A stretch of DNA of 64,000 bases from Lachnospiraceae bacterium NE2001. Lineage in GTDB: Bacteria > Bacillota > Clostridia > Lachnospirales > Lachnospiraceae. Position 1 is the stretch's first letter, and each line of letters opens with the position of its first letter. The notes under the pieces are model-generated. The model saw nothing but the letters and a program-made list of their open reading frames with translations. It searched no databases and was not told the DNA's origin. The stretch spans positions 1-64,000 of the forward strand of contig FOEK01000005.1 of the NCBI GenBank assembly GCA_900110635.1. Reading direction: 5' to 3'. A program made the translations under genes and the position numbers. Below, one piece after another: positions 17,971-27,914 of this stretch.

Positions 17971-18008
17971 TTGGGTCCGACTTTATATGAAGTCGGACCC
18001 ATTTTTTC
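17971..18008 (+). terminator. Intrinsic terminator after gap
   Basis: TGGGTCCGACTT pairs with AAGTCGGACCCA across ATATGA, followed by a T-run. Confidence 0.93.
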
Positions 18009-18101
18009 TTCTAAGAAATTATTAATCAGAAAATTATGTCGAGAGCTATGCTCATCGGCTATAAAATATTCAAATAATAAAAATTATTAGGAGGTAATAA
18101 A

Positions 18102-19313
18102 ATGTCACTCAATAAGAAATCAGTTGACGATATTAATGTAAAGGGACAGCGTGTCCTTGTAAGATGTGACTTCAACGTTCCACTTAAGGATGGAAAGATC
18201 ACAGATGAGAACAGACTTGTAGCAGCTCTTCCAACAATCAAGAAGCTTATCGCTGATGGTGGTAAGATCATTCTTTGCTCACACCTTGGAAAGGTTAAGA
18301 CAGAAGAGGATAAGCAGACAAAGACTCTTGCTCCAGTAGCAGTTCGTCTTTCAGAGCTCCTTGGACAGGAAGTTAAGTTTGTTGCTAACCCAGAGGTTGT
18401 TGGACCAAACGTAGTAGAAGCTGTTGAGGCTATGAACGATGGCGACGTTATCCTTCTTGAGAACACAAGATTCCGTGCTGAGGAGACAAAGAACGGTGAG
18501 GCATTCTCAAAGGATCTTGCTTCACTTGCAGACGTATTCGTAAACGATGCATTTGGTACAGCTCACAGAGCTCACTGCTCAAATGTTGGTGTTACAGAGT
18601 ATGTTGATACAGCAGTTGTTGGTTATCTTATGCAGAAGGAGATTGACTTCCTTGGTAATGCAGTAGAGAACCCAGTTCGTCCTTTCGTTGCAATCCTTGG
18701 TGGTGCTAAGGTTGCTGATAAGTTAAATGTTATCTCAAACCTTCTTGAGAAGTGCGATACACTCATCATCGGTGGTGGTATGGCTTACACATTCCTCAAG
18801 GCACAGGGTATGGAAGTTGGAAAGTCACTTGTTGATGACAGCAAGATTGATTATTGTAAGGAGATGCTTGCAAAGGCTGACTCCCTTGGCAAGAAGCTTC
18901 TTCTTCCTGTAGATACAGTAGTTGCAGACAGTTTCCCTGATCCAATCGATGGACCTATCGATGTAGAGACAGTTGATTCAGATGCTATTCCTGCAGATAA
19001 GGAAGGTCTTGATATCGGTGAGAAGACAAGAGCTCTCTTCGCTGATGCTGCTAAGACAGCTAAGACAGTTGTTTGGAACGGACCTATGGGTGTATTCGAG
19101 AACCCTACACTTGCAGCAGGTACAATTGCAGTTGCTGAGGCACTCGCTGAGACAGATGCTACAACAATCATCGGTGGTGGTGATTCAGCAGCAGCTTGTA
19201 ACCAGCTTGGATTTGGCGACAAGATGAGCCACATCTCAACAGGTGGTGGCGCTTCACTTGAGTTCCTTGAAGGTAAGGAGCTTCCTGGTGTAGCAGCAGC
19301 AAACGATAAGTAA
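18102..19313 (+). CDS. pgk: Phosphoglycerate kinase
   Basis: Transfers phosphate from 1,3-bisphosphoglycerate to ADP. The 403-residue protein shows [11 protein letters not shown], the substrate-binding [29 protein letters not shown], and the C-terminal nucleotide region WNGPMGVFE and [14 protein letters not shown] lies 6-7 nt before ATG 18102. It lies between gap and tpiA, separated from each by structured intergenic DNA, so the three are clustered but not a tight operon. Confidence 0.98.
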   Translation: MSLNKKSVDDINVKGQRVLVRCDFNVPLKDGKITDENRLVAALPTIKKLIADGGKIILCSHLGKVKTEEDKQTKTLAPVAVRLSELLGQEVKFVANPEVVGPNVVEAVEAMNDGDVILLENTRFRAEETKNGEAFSKDLASLADVFVNDAFGTAHRAHCSNVGVTEYVDTAVVGYLMQKEIDFLGNAVENPVRPFVAILGGAKVADKLNVISNLLEKCDTLIIGGGMAYTFLKAQGMEVGKSLVDDSKIDYCKEMLAKADSLGKKLLLPVDTVVADSFPDPIDGPIDVETVDSDAIPADKEGLDIGEKTRALFADAAKTAKTVVWNGPMGVFENPTLAAGTIAVAEALAETDATTIIGGGDSAAACNQLGFGDKMSHISTGGGASLEFLEGKELPGVAAANDK

Positions 19314-19417
19314 ATTTCCACGATTCATCCCGAATTACTGCGTTACTGCGCAGTCGACGTACGTCCTTGTACGCCTTCCTGCGCAGTGCCTTGTACTTCG
19401 GGCGACTCGTGAAAATT
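19313..19417. repeat. Nested long inverted repeat between pgk and tpiA
   Basis: An outer imperfect stem (19313-19334 with 19397-19417, AATTTCCACGA..CCCGAA against TTCGGG..TCGTGAAAATT) encloses a second stem ACTGCGCAG / CTGCGCAGT (19345-19353 with 19379-19387) and an inner CGTAC..GTACG hairpin. It is more GC-rich than its surroundings. It may end pgk transcription or be a dispersed intergenic element. Confidence 0.7.
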
Positions 19418-19419
19418 AT

Positions 19420-19448
19420 TTGACGCTATATAATATTGCAAGTATAAG
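19420..19448 (+). promoter_or_regulatory. Sigma-A promoter of tpiA
   Basis: TTGACG at 19420-19425, 17-nt spacer, TATAAG at 19443-19448. The start codon follows about 60 nt later. Confidence 0.7.
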
Positions 19449-19510
19449 ACAAAGTAAGTGAGTATTTGAAATATAATACAAATACGAACGTATCATATTA
19501 GGAGATAAAA

Positions 19511-20257
19511 ATGGCAAGAAAGAAGATTATCGCAGGAAACTGGAAGATGAACATGACTCCTTCACAGGCAGTTGCACTTGTTGCAGAGCTGAAGGATCTT
19601 GTTGTAAATGATGCAGTAGACGTAGTTTACTGCGTACCAGCTATCGACATCGTTCCTGTTGTTGAGGCTGTAAAGGGTACTAACGTTGAGGTTGGTGCTG
19701 AGAATATGTACTTCGAGGATAAGGGCGCTTACACAGGCGAGATCTCAGCTGAGATGCTTGTAGATGCAGGTGTTAAGTATGTTATCATCGGTCACTCAGA
19801 GAGAAGAGATTACTTCAAGGAGTGTGACTGCACACTTAATAAGAAGGTTAAGAAGGCTATCGAAGCTGGTCTTACACCAATCCTTTGCTGCGGCGAGAGC
19901 TTAGAGCAGAGAGAGATGGGCGTAACAATGGACTGGATCAGACTTCAGATCAAGTCAGATCTTCAGGGTGTTGCAGCTGATGATGTAAAGAACCTTGTTA
20001 TCGCTTACGAGCCAATCTGGGCTATTGGTACTGGTAAGACTGCTACAACTGAGCAGGCTCAGGAAGTATGTAAGGGAATCAGAGATTGTATCGCTGAGAT
20101 CTATGACGAGGCAACAGCTGAGGCAGTTCGTATTCAGTACGGCGGATCAGTTAATGCTGGAAATGCTGCTGAGCTCTTTGCACAGCCTGATATCGATGGT
20201 GGTCTTGTTGGTGGAGCTTCACTTAAGGCTGACTTCGGTAAGATCGTTAACTACTAA
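19511..20257 (+). CDS. tpiA: Triosephosphate isomerase
   Basis: Interconverts dihydroxyacetone phosphate and glyceraldehyde 3-phosphate. The 248-residue (beta/alpha)8 protein has the N-terminal AGNWKMN (catalytic Lys), IIGHSERR with H95, [11 protein letters not shown] with catalytic E167, and the phosphate-binding YGGSV and GGLVGGASL motifs. An AGGAG ribosome binding site lies just upstream. It has its own promoter and terminator. The usual gpmI/eno neighbours do not follow; a giant orphan gene does. Confidence 0.98.
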   Translation: MARKKIIAGNWKMNMTPSQAVALVAELKDLVVNDAVDVVYCVPAIDIVPVVEAVKGTNVEVGAENMYFEDKGAYTGEISAEMLVDAGVKYVIIGHSERRDYFKECDCTLNKKVKKAIEAGLTPILCCGESLEQREMGVTMDWIRLQIKSDLQGVAADDVKNLVIAYEPIWAIGTGKTATTEQAQEVCKGIRDCIAEIYDEATAEAVRIQYGGSVNAGNAAELFAQPDIDGGLVGGASLKADFGKIVNY

Positions 20258-20298
20258 GATCAAAGAAACAAAATCATAAATTACTAAGATGAATAATG

Positions 20299-20331
20299 AC
20301 TGCAGTGCTTTTTCGGCACTGCAGTTTTTTG
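20299..20331 (+). terminator. Intrinsic terminator after tpiA
   Basis: ACTGCAGTGC pairs with GCACTGCAGT across a T-rich loop, followed by six Ts. Confidence 0.93.
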
Positions 20332-20379
20332 GTTTAGCTTTGAAAACCGATGGGTGACTTTCTAGCTTAACGCCGCCTG

Positions 20380-20460
20380 CCCGTACTGGCACGCATGTGC
20401 CAGCACGGCACTGCGGCTTGCTGGTCGCTTCGCTCCACAAGATTTGCGAAGCAAATCTTG
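20380..20460. repeat. GC-rich palindrome cluster upstream of giant gene
   Basis: It contains CTGGCAC-GCAT-GTGCCAG (20386-20403) and AAGATTTGC-GAA-GCAAATCTT (20439-20459), separated by a GC-rich stretch unlike the surrounding DNA. No ORF is credible here. A TATAAT at 20507-20512 downstream is a possible -10 for the giant gene, without a clear -35. Confidence 0.6.
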
Positions 20461-20553
20461 GTCTTTGTTGCGCTTTTGTTGTCTCTTTTTTGGTACACTA
20501 CGTGTATATAATGGATTACTATGTGATCTTTGAAGACTTTAAGGAGGCTTTCA

Positions 20554-23500
20554 ATGAAAGAGATAGAGGAAGAGGTAGTTGAAATTACAGAGGAAGATGC
20601 GGTGAAGTATAATCAGGCTTTTCTGAAGAATCTTATGGATAGGAAGGCTCAGGCTGACGAGGGAATAGTACATCTCAGCCCCGAGGAACAAGCTGGAATA
20701 GAGGATTCGATAAAGCTGCTCGATCACGGCTGGCCTGCAAGGGACATGCCGCTTCTTAAGCTGCTCGAGGATTATAGAAGTCAGCTGGGAGAAGATGCTA
20801 CAGAAGGTTTTCTTAATGCATATAACTCTGTCATGAATGACACACTTATTACTATTGATGACAGAAATGAGAAAATTGAAAAGATTGAAGCTGCTATAAA
20901 GAAAATTAATCCAGATGCTTTTATTCTGGAAAACATAAAGGATGCTAAGGAAAGAGAAATCTTTGAGCAGGAAGTCGGTAAAGACCTGGCTTTTGGAACG
21001 GCAACAAAGGAATATGTTCAAAAATTTAATAAATCTATGTCCACTTATATGTTGAATGCAATGACACAAGAGGACTTCTCTGAAATGCAGAACACCCAGG
21101 AATACGATGATATCTCAAATGATGAGGAGGGCTTTCTTGCAAAGGTTTATGGGGATTTTGACCCGGAGAGAAGACAACAGCATAATGCCATCGTAAATTC
21201 ATATCCGGTTCTTGCAGTTCAAGATAAAGAGGCTTTTAAAGAACTTAAGGGTAAGATGATAAATGTTGCTAATAAGCTCGATAAGGAGATAGAGAAGAAC
21301 TATCCTGGTATGGATGAGCAGTCCCAGGAATTAAGAAGGTTTGTTAGTAGTATATCATCTAAGCCTATTAGAAGAGCAGCAAATGGTTATTCTAATCATG
21401 CACTTGAGTATAAGACTCCATTTGGTCTTTCAGCGTCTCAATTTTTTGTTCATTTTGATACTGATCCGAAAAAAAGCCTGAAGAAGGATATGGCTGAGTG
21501 GAATGATAAGTATCCTGTGTTTGGACTGGTTGGTGATGCAGAAGATCAGCTTCAGAATTTTTCAGATTACTATTCTGAAAAGGATAAAAATGGTGGGATC
21601 CTCTCTCCAGAAAAGGAACAGCTCTATCGTCAGAAGATATATGATGGAATGGTTTCTATGCAGTCTAAGTTTTCCAAGATGAAATCTGCATTGGAGGATG
21701 AAGATACGCTAAAAAAGCTAGGCACATTAGGTGTTTTTCAGGAGCAGCCATTTGTAATACATCCAGTTTGCCAGAGAGGCTTAAAGGCTCTGGATTGTTC
21801 AATCGAGACGTATAAGATGGGTCTTGAGAATGGATGGTCACTTGATGACACAGCGCTTATTACAACATTTCGTATTCTTCTTATGATAAAGGAAGTTGCG
21901 GCTAGTTATGGATACATAGATAAGTTCGAGGATTTTGTAAAGAGAGATGAACCACAGTATGCAAGTGAAGCGGAGAAGGAATACGTCCTTAAGATGCGTG
22001 ATCTCTATGAAGAGATAAAGGATACGAAGCTTACATCTGCAAAGCAGAGAAATCAGTTGATCGATAGGATGAATCAGCTTGTAGATGAGGGAATAGAAAA
22101 GAGATTTTTCATTTCAGTAGATAATCGCACACTAGCAAACGGCATATATCATTATAATCAGCTGAGGGCTCAGCTGTATGACCGTAATCTTAAGATATTA
22201 ACTGGAAAGGAAAAGGCTTTCCATACTGAAAATGTAGCCCTTGTAAGTGAGGCAAGTAAGGATAAGAAAGAGATACCAGCATTTGAGAACAGGCTTGCAA
22301 ACCTAAAGGATAGAAGAGAGAGACTGTTCGGAGGCCAGGGTGTTCACTTTAAAGGTGCAGAAGAACTGTCTCTTGACGAAGTAAAAGAGGCAGCAGATAT
22401 ATATGATACACTCTTTTATTCCATCTTCTCGAGAGATGCTGTACAGGCTTACGTACTGGCAAATCCAGGGAAGGATGCTCTTGATTTCTTCAAGGTTGGA
22501 AGTATGCCTGTCAGGGACTATATCGGTGCTGAAAGAATGGCTCAGCTTTATTCCATGGAGGGTGGAGAGGCAAGGCTTAAGGCAGAGATAGTGCGCCTTG
22601 CCACAGATCCTAAAGTGCCTCTTGGTTTTACAACAGTTCGCCAGGATCCTTTAACAAAAGAGTTTAAAGAGACATCAACCTATGTGATATTTGATGTGGC
22701 AAATAAACAGAGAGCAATAGAAGAAAAGCCATATCTGAAGAATATTGATACATTTGCTAATTGGTATAAGAAAACTAGTGGTATTGATACAAAGAATTAT
22801 GATATGGACGATTGGTCGGATCTATATCAGTTAGAACTTCGAAAAACATTTGAACGTGGGTTTATTGCACCTGAGAGAATGGAGGAAAAGGCAAATCTTG
22901 CTGCCAGAGCGGATTCGGATATTCCGTCATCCCTTTCGCTTGAGTATGTAAAGAACTTCTTCGGAGCAAATCCTAAGTATGTTAAAGAGTTTGCAGGAGA
23001 TGAGCTGGGAGATAACAGCGTATATAGTGCCGAGCAGTACAAGCTTTACATGACCCCTGTGTCAGCAGGTCAGTTTTCAAATGATGAGTTTTCCATTCTG
23101 GGTTATATAGTTTCAACTGTTCCAGATGTAATCGATGGAGAAGTATATCCTGAGGTAGGAAATGAGCTTCCTAAAGAGGATAAGGTTTTACTTCAGTACG
23201 AGAAGTGGACCACTGCTCTTAAGGATGGCAATTCGTATATCGTCGATTATATGGGTCCTGCAATAAAGAGTACCAGAAATAATCTATCCGCTATGATCAG
23301 TGAGTACGAGGCGGGAACCAACAGACGCTTCCCTGAGATTCTGACTAAGGGTATCAGTAACCTCCTATGCATTATCAAGGATTCAAAGGATGCAAAGAAA
23401 ATTGACGGTCAGTTTGCCTTTAATAATCACATTTTAAATGAATTATTTGAGGCTCTGGATAAAAGACCTGATCTTAAGATTGAAATAACCAGTCGTCTTA

Positions 23501-26500
23501 CTCCTGAGGAAGTTAAGATGATAGGTGCTCTTAGAGTGATCCATGAGCATCAGGTAAACAGATGTCACGCAATTGCTCGTCTGGATGAGATTCAGGCAAA
23601 TAATATACCTATTGAAGATGCAGAAAAGGATGCTCTAATCGAAACGATAGCCCAGTTTGATATAGTAGCTGAAAAGTGGTCAGATACCGCCAGCAAAGCA
23701 AGGACCAGAGGTGAGTTTTTTAACGGATATTACGATATAGTAAGTGAAGGTAATGCTCTAAACTTTGATGGTATGACAGCCCAGCAGAAGCTTGCTGCCC
23801 AAGCGGCTAATAGAGCAAAACTGAAGAGATTTACGGATGGACTTGAATTGCCTAGCAAAGTTCTTGAGGATATCGGAAATGATAAGATCAAATCTGCTAA
23901 CGCTCCTAAAGCGGGACAGCAGATTCGTGAATTAAGAGCATATTTTGATAGTCACTTTGAGGGCTTCCTGGAAACGCGGAAAATAACAGATAGGGAGCAA
24001 AGAGGAGTATATGAAGAGGATATTACTCCTGAAATAAGTGCAGCGGCTCATAAGAATCAGAAGATTCATGAATATCATATATCTATGTTTAGGACTGAAG
24101 TACTATATAGATTTGATGAAGGTAATGTAAATAACGTCTTTGCCAGATACAACAAAATTGCTAAAGAAAAAGGCTGGCCTATACAAAAAGCAGATAAATA
24201 TATAGGTGGAGGCTTTATTACTGGAGAATATGATACTGAGCGGGGGAGAATATTTGCTGAATGCATATTCGAAGAAATCGAGAGAAATCCTTATCTTCTT
24301 GAGAGGATGCTTAATCTTACAGTGAGTATTCAAAAGATAAAGACGCCATTTGAGAAAAGTCTGGACGATAATGTCGAATATCCATTGGGCGAAACCATAA
24401 ATAAGCTTAAAGGAAAAACACAGAATCCAGATGATCTTAAGATGCTGGATAATATAAATAAGCATTTAGCAGAGAGAAAGAAAGAGGTATACGATTTTAT
24501 AGAGGGGGCTCTATCTCCAGATAAAGCAAATGCTATAGTGGAGAATACGGGTGTTATATCAATTGATCAGTATGCAGATGGACATTTCGGTAAATTGGAT
24601 GAAATGTACGAAACAAAGAATATTAGTTCTTCTGCAGAACTTGAATATGGGCTGATCAAGAATCCTGCTCTAGTAAATGAACTTAAGAATACTCCTACCA
24701 AAATGAGTGAAGAAGCTAAGGCTCAGGTGGTCGCAATAGTTAATAAGATAAAGGCAAGTGGATTTGTGGATAAGGATTCACAGATTGAGCAGCCCGTTAA
24801 AGTCTATGTTCATGACAAACTTCTTAAGTCTAAGAATGCTTTAGTGGAAGCGGTTAAGACAGGTGACATGAATAAGATCCGTCTGGCAAATGCAAAGTAT
24901 GAGGAAGATCATAAGAAAATGACTGAAATCTTCGATATGACGAGGCAGGCCTATGGAGATTCAATCTATGCACCAGGAAATGTAAGTACTCTTCGTAACA
25001 ATGATGTTCCGCCTGAATTCAGTACAGATATTCTTAATGAAAGCAGAGTAAATGGATTTTATCAGATTGCGTGCATATGTGAGAAGTTTGATATAACTCC
25101 TGAACAGTATCTGGATAATCCTGCAAAGTATGTAATAGATTATGCTCAGAAGACCATACAGGAAAAAGGCTTTGATTCGGTTAATAAGGCTCCTGGAAAA
25201 ACGGGATTCCTTTATTCTTATAATGCACTATATCAAAAGGGTAACCAAATCAGAGCCGGTGAAACGCTTGAAAAAGATATCGGCATGGAAAATCCTATCA
25301 TGATGGTTCAGAGAACTATGGACGGATATCTGCTTCAGGAGACGAACCCTGAGGTGAGAACAAATCTTGAGAGATATAAACTACTCATCGTTGAGCAGTT
25401 AGAGAATATGATTGGTATAGAGGATATCAGGGAGAAGTGCATAATTAATCTGGACAGACATAAAGGGGAGTCTCGAAATAAAAAGGTTATAAATCAGCTA
25501 AATGAGGGACTAAAGGGCGCCTTTCTAGAGGGTGGAAATATTGAGAAGTGGCATCTTCCTATAGATTATACAGATCCTGATGGAAGAGTTCTTCCAAAAC
25601 CGACCTATAAGGATATACTGGATAGAAAAGATAAATATACAGATATAATTGCAAGCTATAATCAGAATGTTAATGATCTTAAAGATATACTGAAGGCCAA
25701 CGAAAAGTTAGTTAAGCATCAGGTATATCGTGAACCTCCACTATTAGAGCAGTGTAAGCTTATCGAAGAATCCATGTTTGATTATCTGATGGCTCATCCA
25801 GAGGATGCTATGAAGCCTGAATATAAGGAGCTTGAAAAGGCAGCGATGAATGCTCATAAGGAGTTTGGGATAAAGAATCCTGCTGTTTCAACAGCGGCTG
25901 CCAAGTATAATAATTGGAAGAAGGATTTTGTGGCCGAGCATAATTCGCTTTATAGTCAGGCGAAGGAGCGGGATAATGCTGTTAATAAGGATATCGCATT
26001 ATTCAGAAAACGCGAAGACGCGGCGGGAATGAACAAGGTTATTGATTTCAGAATGAAGGAGCTTGCCAGAGAATTTCGTCTTCACAGGATCACTGAAAAT
26101 TACTTCTCGAATCGTGTGGAGAGCCTCTTAAAGCTGAAGAATGATCCGAAGGCAGAAATTGAGAAACCACCTGTATTCTTTGATCAAGCTAATCCCGAAC
26201 GCTTCAGATCAGATATGAATATCATGAGCAATAGAGTTCTGAATAAGGAGAATGAGAATTATCTAGATACATTTGAAAAATTCAAGAAGAAGATAATTAA
26301 AGAAAAAGACCTCAGTCTTACAGACGTGGATGAGATATCAAATGAAGACTGGTGGTCGATGTATGAGTCCAAGCTTATTGGCAGTGGTATCGCAGATAGA
26401 CCACTTCCTTATGGATTCAAGGAGCAGGAGATAAAGCTTGAAAATGGCAGATACGAATATAGTGGCATCATAAATGAATTCGATCTTGGAAGTAATGGAG

Positions 26501-26934
26501 AGGTTGAGAAGGTCGAAAAGGTTGCGAAGAGAAAGACATTTAGGGAGAGAAAGACAGAGCTTCGCGAGGCCCTTATGGCTGGAGAGGGAGACCTTCTGGG
26601 CTTGATAGCAAAGACCGTAGGCTCAGAGGTTTATGAACGTCTAAAGGGAAAGCTTCCTAATGGCGTTAATGAAGAGGTGTTCAGCCGAAGGATTGGCAAC
26701 AATCCAATCTTCAAGAAAGTAGTTGAACCACTCATGGATGCGTTAAATGGTAAGGCATATGAGAATGTTCGTGAGAAGACAGTTGATAACATCATTAAGA
26801 TGATCGATGATAAGAAGATTGTCACTGCCTGCGATAAGGAGCAGACGAAGGGAAATGGAGTGAAGTACATAAAGGAAGAATTCACAAAAGAAATGCAGAA
26901 TTCCATGAGGCCGAAAGCAAATGTTATGATGTGA
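20554..26934 (+). CDS. Giant (2126-residue) charged helical protein of unknown function
   Basis: A single uninterrupted 6.4-kb gene. The start is ATG 20554 (MKEIEEEVVE) with AAGGAGG 6 nt upstream; an in-frame TTG at 20530 is less likely. I see no signal peptide, membrane helix, Walker motif, nuclease motif or cell-wall anchor. The sequence is rich in Lys, Glu, Asp, Asn and Tyr, low in Cys, and looks mostly alpha-helical from end to end. Recurring segment styles occur, such as FDITPEQYLDNPAKYVID and MKELAREFRLHRITENYFS near the C-terminus. It is flanked by a palindrome cluster and by mscL with its own promoter, so it is probably monocistronic. It may be a cytoplasmic scaffold or a multi-domain effector; neither can be shown. 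Confidence 0.85.
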   Translation: MKEIEEEVVEITEEDAVKYNQAFLKNLMDRKAQADEGIVHLSPEEQAGIEDSIKLLDHGWPARDMPLLKLLEDYRSQLGEDATEGFLNAYNSVMNDTLITIDDRNEKIEKIEAAIKKINPDAFILENIKDAKEREIFEQEVGKDLAFGTATKEYVQKFNKSMSTYMLNAMTQEDFSEMQNTQEYDDISNDEEGFLAKVYGDFDPERRQQHNAIVNSYPVLAVQDKEAFKELKGKMINVANKLDKEIEKNYPGMDEQSQELRRFVSSISSKPIRRAANGYSNHALEYKTPFGLSASQFFVHFDTDPKKSLKKDMAEWNDKYPVFGLVGDAEDQLQNFSDYYSEKDKNGGILSPEKEQLYRQKIYDGMVSMQSKFSKMKSALEDEDTLKKLGTLGVFQEQPFVIHPVCQRGLKALDCSIETYKMGLENGWSLDDTALITTFRILLMIKEVAASYGYIDKFEDFVKRDEPQYASEAEKEYVLKMRDLYEEIKDTKLTSAKQRNQLIDRMNQLVDEGIEKRFFISVDNRTLANGIYHYNQLRAQLYDRNLKILTGKEKAFHTENVALVSEASKDKKEIPAFENRLANLKDRRERLFGGQGVHFKGAEELSLDEVKEAADIYDTLFYSIFSRDAVQAYVLANPGKDALDFFKVGSMPVRDYIGAERMAQLYSMEGGEARLKAEIVRLATDPKVPLGFTTVRQDPLTKEFKETSTYVIFDVANKQRAIEEKPYLKNIDTFANWYKKTSGIDTKNYDMDDWSDLYQLELRKTFERGFIAPERMEEKANLAARADSDIPSSLSLEYVKNFFGANPKYVKEFAGDELGDNSVYSAEQYKLYMTPVSAGQFSNDEFSILGYIVSTVPDVIDGEVYPEVGNELPKEDKVLLQYEKWTTALKDGNSYIVDYMGPAIKSTRNNLSAMISEYEAGTNRRFPEILTKGISNLLCIIKDSKDAKKIDGQFAFNNHILNELFEALDKRPDLKIEITSRLTPEEVKMIGALRVIHEHQVNRCHAIARLDEIQANNIPIEDAEKDALIETIAQFDIVAEKWSDTASKARTRGEFFNGYYDIVSEGNALNFDGMTAQQKLAAQAANRAKLKRFTDGLELPSKVLEDIGNDKIKSANAPKAGQQIRELRAYFDSHFEGFLETRKITDREQRGVYEEDITPEISAAAHKNQKIHEYHISMFRTEVLYRFDEGNVNNVFARYNKIAKEKGWPIQKADKYIGGGFITGEYDTERGRIFAECIFEEIERNPYLLERMLNLTVSIQKIKTPFEKSLDDNVEYPLGETINKLKGKTQNPDDLKMLDNINKHLAERKKEVYDFIEGALSPDKANAIVENTGVISIDQYADGHFGKLDEMYETKNISSSAELEYGLIKNPALVNELKNTPTKMSEEAKAQVVAIVNKIKASGFVDKDSQIEQPVKVYVHDKLLKSKNALVEAVKTGDMNKIRLANAKYEEDHKKMTEIFDMTRQAYGDSIYAPGNVSTLRNNDVPPEFSTDILNESRVNGFYQIACICEKFDITPEQYLDNPAKYVIDYAQKTIQEKGFDSVNKAPGKTGFLYSYNALYQKGNQIRAGETLEKDIGMENPIMMVQRTMDGYLLQETNPEVRTNLERYKLLIVEQLENMIGIEDIREKCIINLDRHKGESRNKKVINQLNEGLKGAFLEGGNIEKWHLPIDYTDPDGRVLPKPTYKDILDRKDKYTDIIASYNQNVNDLKDILKANEKLVKHQVYREPPLLEQCKLIEESMFDYLMAHPEDAMKPEYKELEKAAMNAHKEFGIKNPAVSTAAAKYNNWKKDFVAEHNSLYSQAKERDNAVNKDIALFRKREDAAGMNKVIDFRMKELAREFRLHRITENYFSNRVESLLKLKNDPKAEIEKPPVFFDQANPERFRSDMNIMSNRVLNKENENYLDTFEKFKKKIIKEKDLSLTDVDEISNEDWWSMYESKLIGSGIADRPLPYGFKEQEIKLENGRYEYSGIINEFDLGSNGEVEKVEKVAKRKTFRERKTELREALMAGEGDLLGLIAKTVGSEVYERLKGKLPNGVNEEVFSRRIGNNPIFKKVVEPLMDALNGKAYENVREKTVDNIIKMIDDKKIVTACDKEQTKGNGVKYIKEEFTKEMQNSMRPKANVMM

Positions 26935-26950
26935 TTAAAATAATAAATAT

Positions 26951-26979
26951 TTGCTTTTTATATCACTAATTGATATACT
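26951..26979 (+). promoter_or_regulatory. Sigma-A promoter of mscL
   Basis: TTGCTT at 26951-26956, 17-nt spacer, TATACT at 26974-26979, about 60 nt before the mscL start. Confidence 0.7.
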
Positions 26980-27040
26980 TACTGTGTTATGGGAATCTAT
27001 AACATTTCACTAAATCCAATATAGAAGGGAAGGTATTCTT

Positions 27041-27439
27041 ATGAAAAAATTTCTAGAAGAGTTTAAAGAGTTTGCCCTTAAGGGTAACGTGATGGACATG
27101 GCAATCGGTGTTATCATCGGTGGTGCATTTACAGCTATTGTTACAGCATTCACAGATGACTTTATTACTCCACTCATCAGCATCTTTGGCGGAACTGAGT
27201 TTGGTGGCAAGATTCCTCTTCCAGGACCAGAGGGAAATGCTATTCTTTGGGGAGATTTTGTATCAGCAGTAGTTAACTTCCTGATTGTTGCACTTATTTT
27301 ATTCTTGATGCTCAAGGCTATGAATAAGCTTGTGAACCTTCGCAAGAAGGAAGAGGAAGCTGAAGAGGAGAAGGAGCCAGAACCAACTAAGGAAGAGGTA
27401 CTTCTTACTGAAATCAGAGATATCCTTAAAAATAAATAA
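27041..27439 (+). CDS. mscL: Large-conductance mechanosensitive channel MscL
   Basis: Forms a homopentameric pore in the cytoplasmic membrane that opens under hypo-osmotic stress. The 132-residue protein has the N-terminal amphipathic helix KKFLEEFKEFALKGNVMDMAIGVIIGGAFTAI leading into TM1, a periplasmic loop with IFGG, TM2 (FLIVALILFLMLKAMNKL) and a charged C-terminal helix ending LTEIRDILKN, all as in the family. Length is normal. It is followed 75 bp later by secG. Confidence 0.96.
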   Translation: MKKFLEEFKEFALKGNVMDMAIGVIIGGAFTAIVTAFTDDFITPLISIFGGTEFGGKIPLPGPEGNAILWGDFVSAVVNFLIVALILFLMLKAMNKLVNLRKKEEEAEEEKEPEPTKEEVLLTEIRDILKNK

Positions 27440-27513
27440 TTTTCAAAAGCTACTTGCATTATAAAAGCTACTATGTTATTATCACTAAGTATGATTTTTT
27501 GGAGGATAAACTA

Positions 27514-27747
27514 ATGAAAATCGCACTTACTATAGCATTAATAGTTGTTGCAGTAGCACTTGCAATTATAGTTCTTAGCCAGGAAGGTAAGGAAAACGGA
27601 TTTACTGGTAGTTTTACTGGTGCTGTTGATACTTACTGGGGAAAGAACAAGAAGCATTCAAGAGAAGCTCGTATCCAGAGAGCTACAGCTATTCTTGGAG
27701 CGCTGTTCATCATTTTAGCTGCCCTGCTTAGTTCAAAGTGGGTATAA
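27514..27747 (+). CDS. secG: Preprotein translocase subunit SecG
   Basis: A 77-residue membrane protein with two hydrophobic helices (residues about 3-20 and 52-74) and between them the family segment LSQEGKENGFTGSF. It supports the SecYEG channel. The start is ATG 27514, with GGAGG about 9 nt upstream. SecG next to rnr and smpB is a very common arrangement in Bacillota, which supports the call. A terminator follows. Confidence 0.92.
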   Translation: MKIALTIALIVVAVALAIIVLSQEGKENGFTGSFTGAVDTYWGKNKKHSREARIQRATAILGALFIILAALLSSKWV

Positions 27748-27773
27748 ACAGCTAACTGGTTTATGACTTAAAG

Positions 27774-27808
27774 AGGGTGCTTACTTCTTGTAGGCACCCC
27801 TTTTTTTA
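27774..27808 (+). terminator. Intrinsic terminator after secG
   Basis: AGGGTGCTTAC pairs with GTAGGCACCCT (one bulge) followed by a run of Ts. Confidence 0.85.
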
Positions 27809-27813
27809 CAAAC

Positions 27814-27900
27814 AAGACAGGGGACGGTTCTCTGTCTTAAAAATCAGACAGAGAACCGTCCCCTGTCTTAAAAAACGGACAGAGAACCGTCCCCTGTCTT
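27814..27900. repeat. Three copies of the GGGGACGGTTCTCTGTC element
   Basis: AAGACAGGGGACGGTTCTCTGTC at 27814-27838 is followed by two inverted copies at 27845-27869 and 27876-27900. Copy 1 can pair with copy 2 or 3. They lie immediately before the rnr ribosome binding site, so they could affect rnr expression. The related copy is at 8624-8650. Confidence 0.92.
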
Positions 27901-27914
27901 TGGGAAGTATGATT

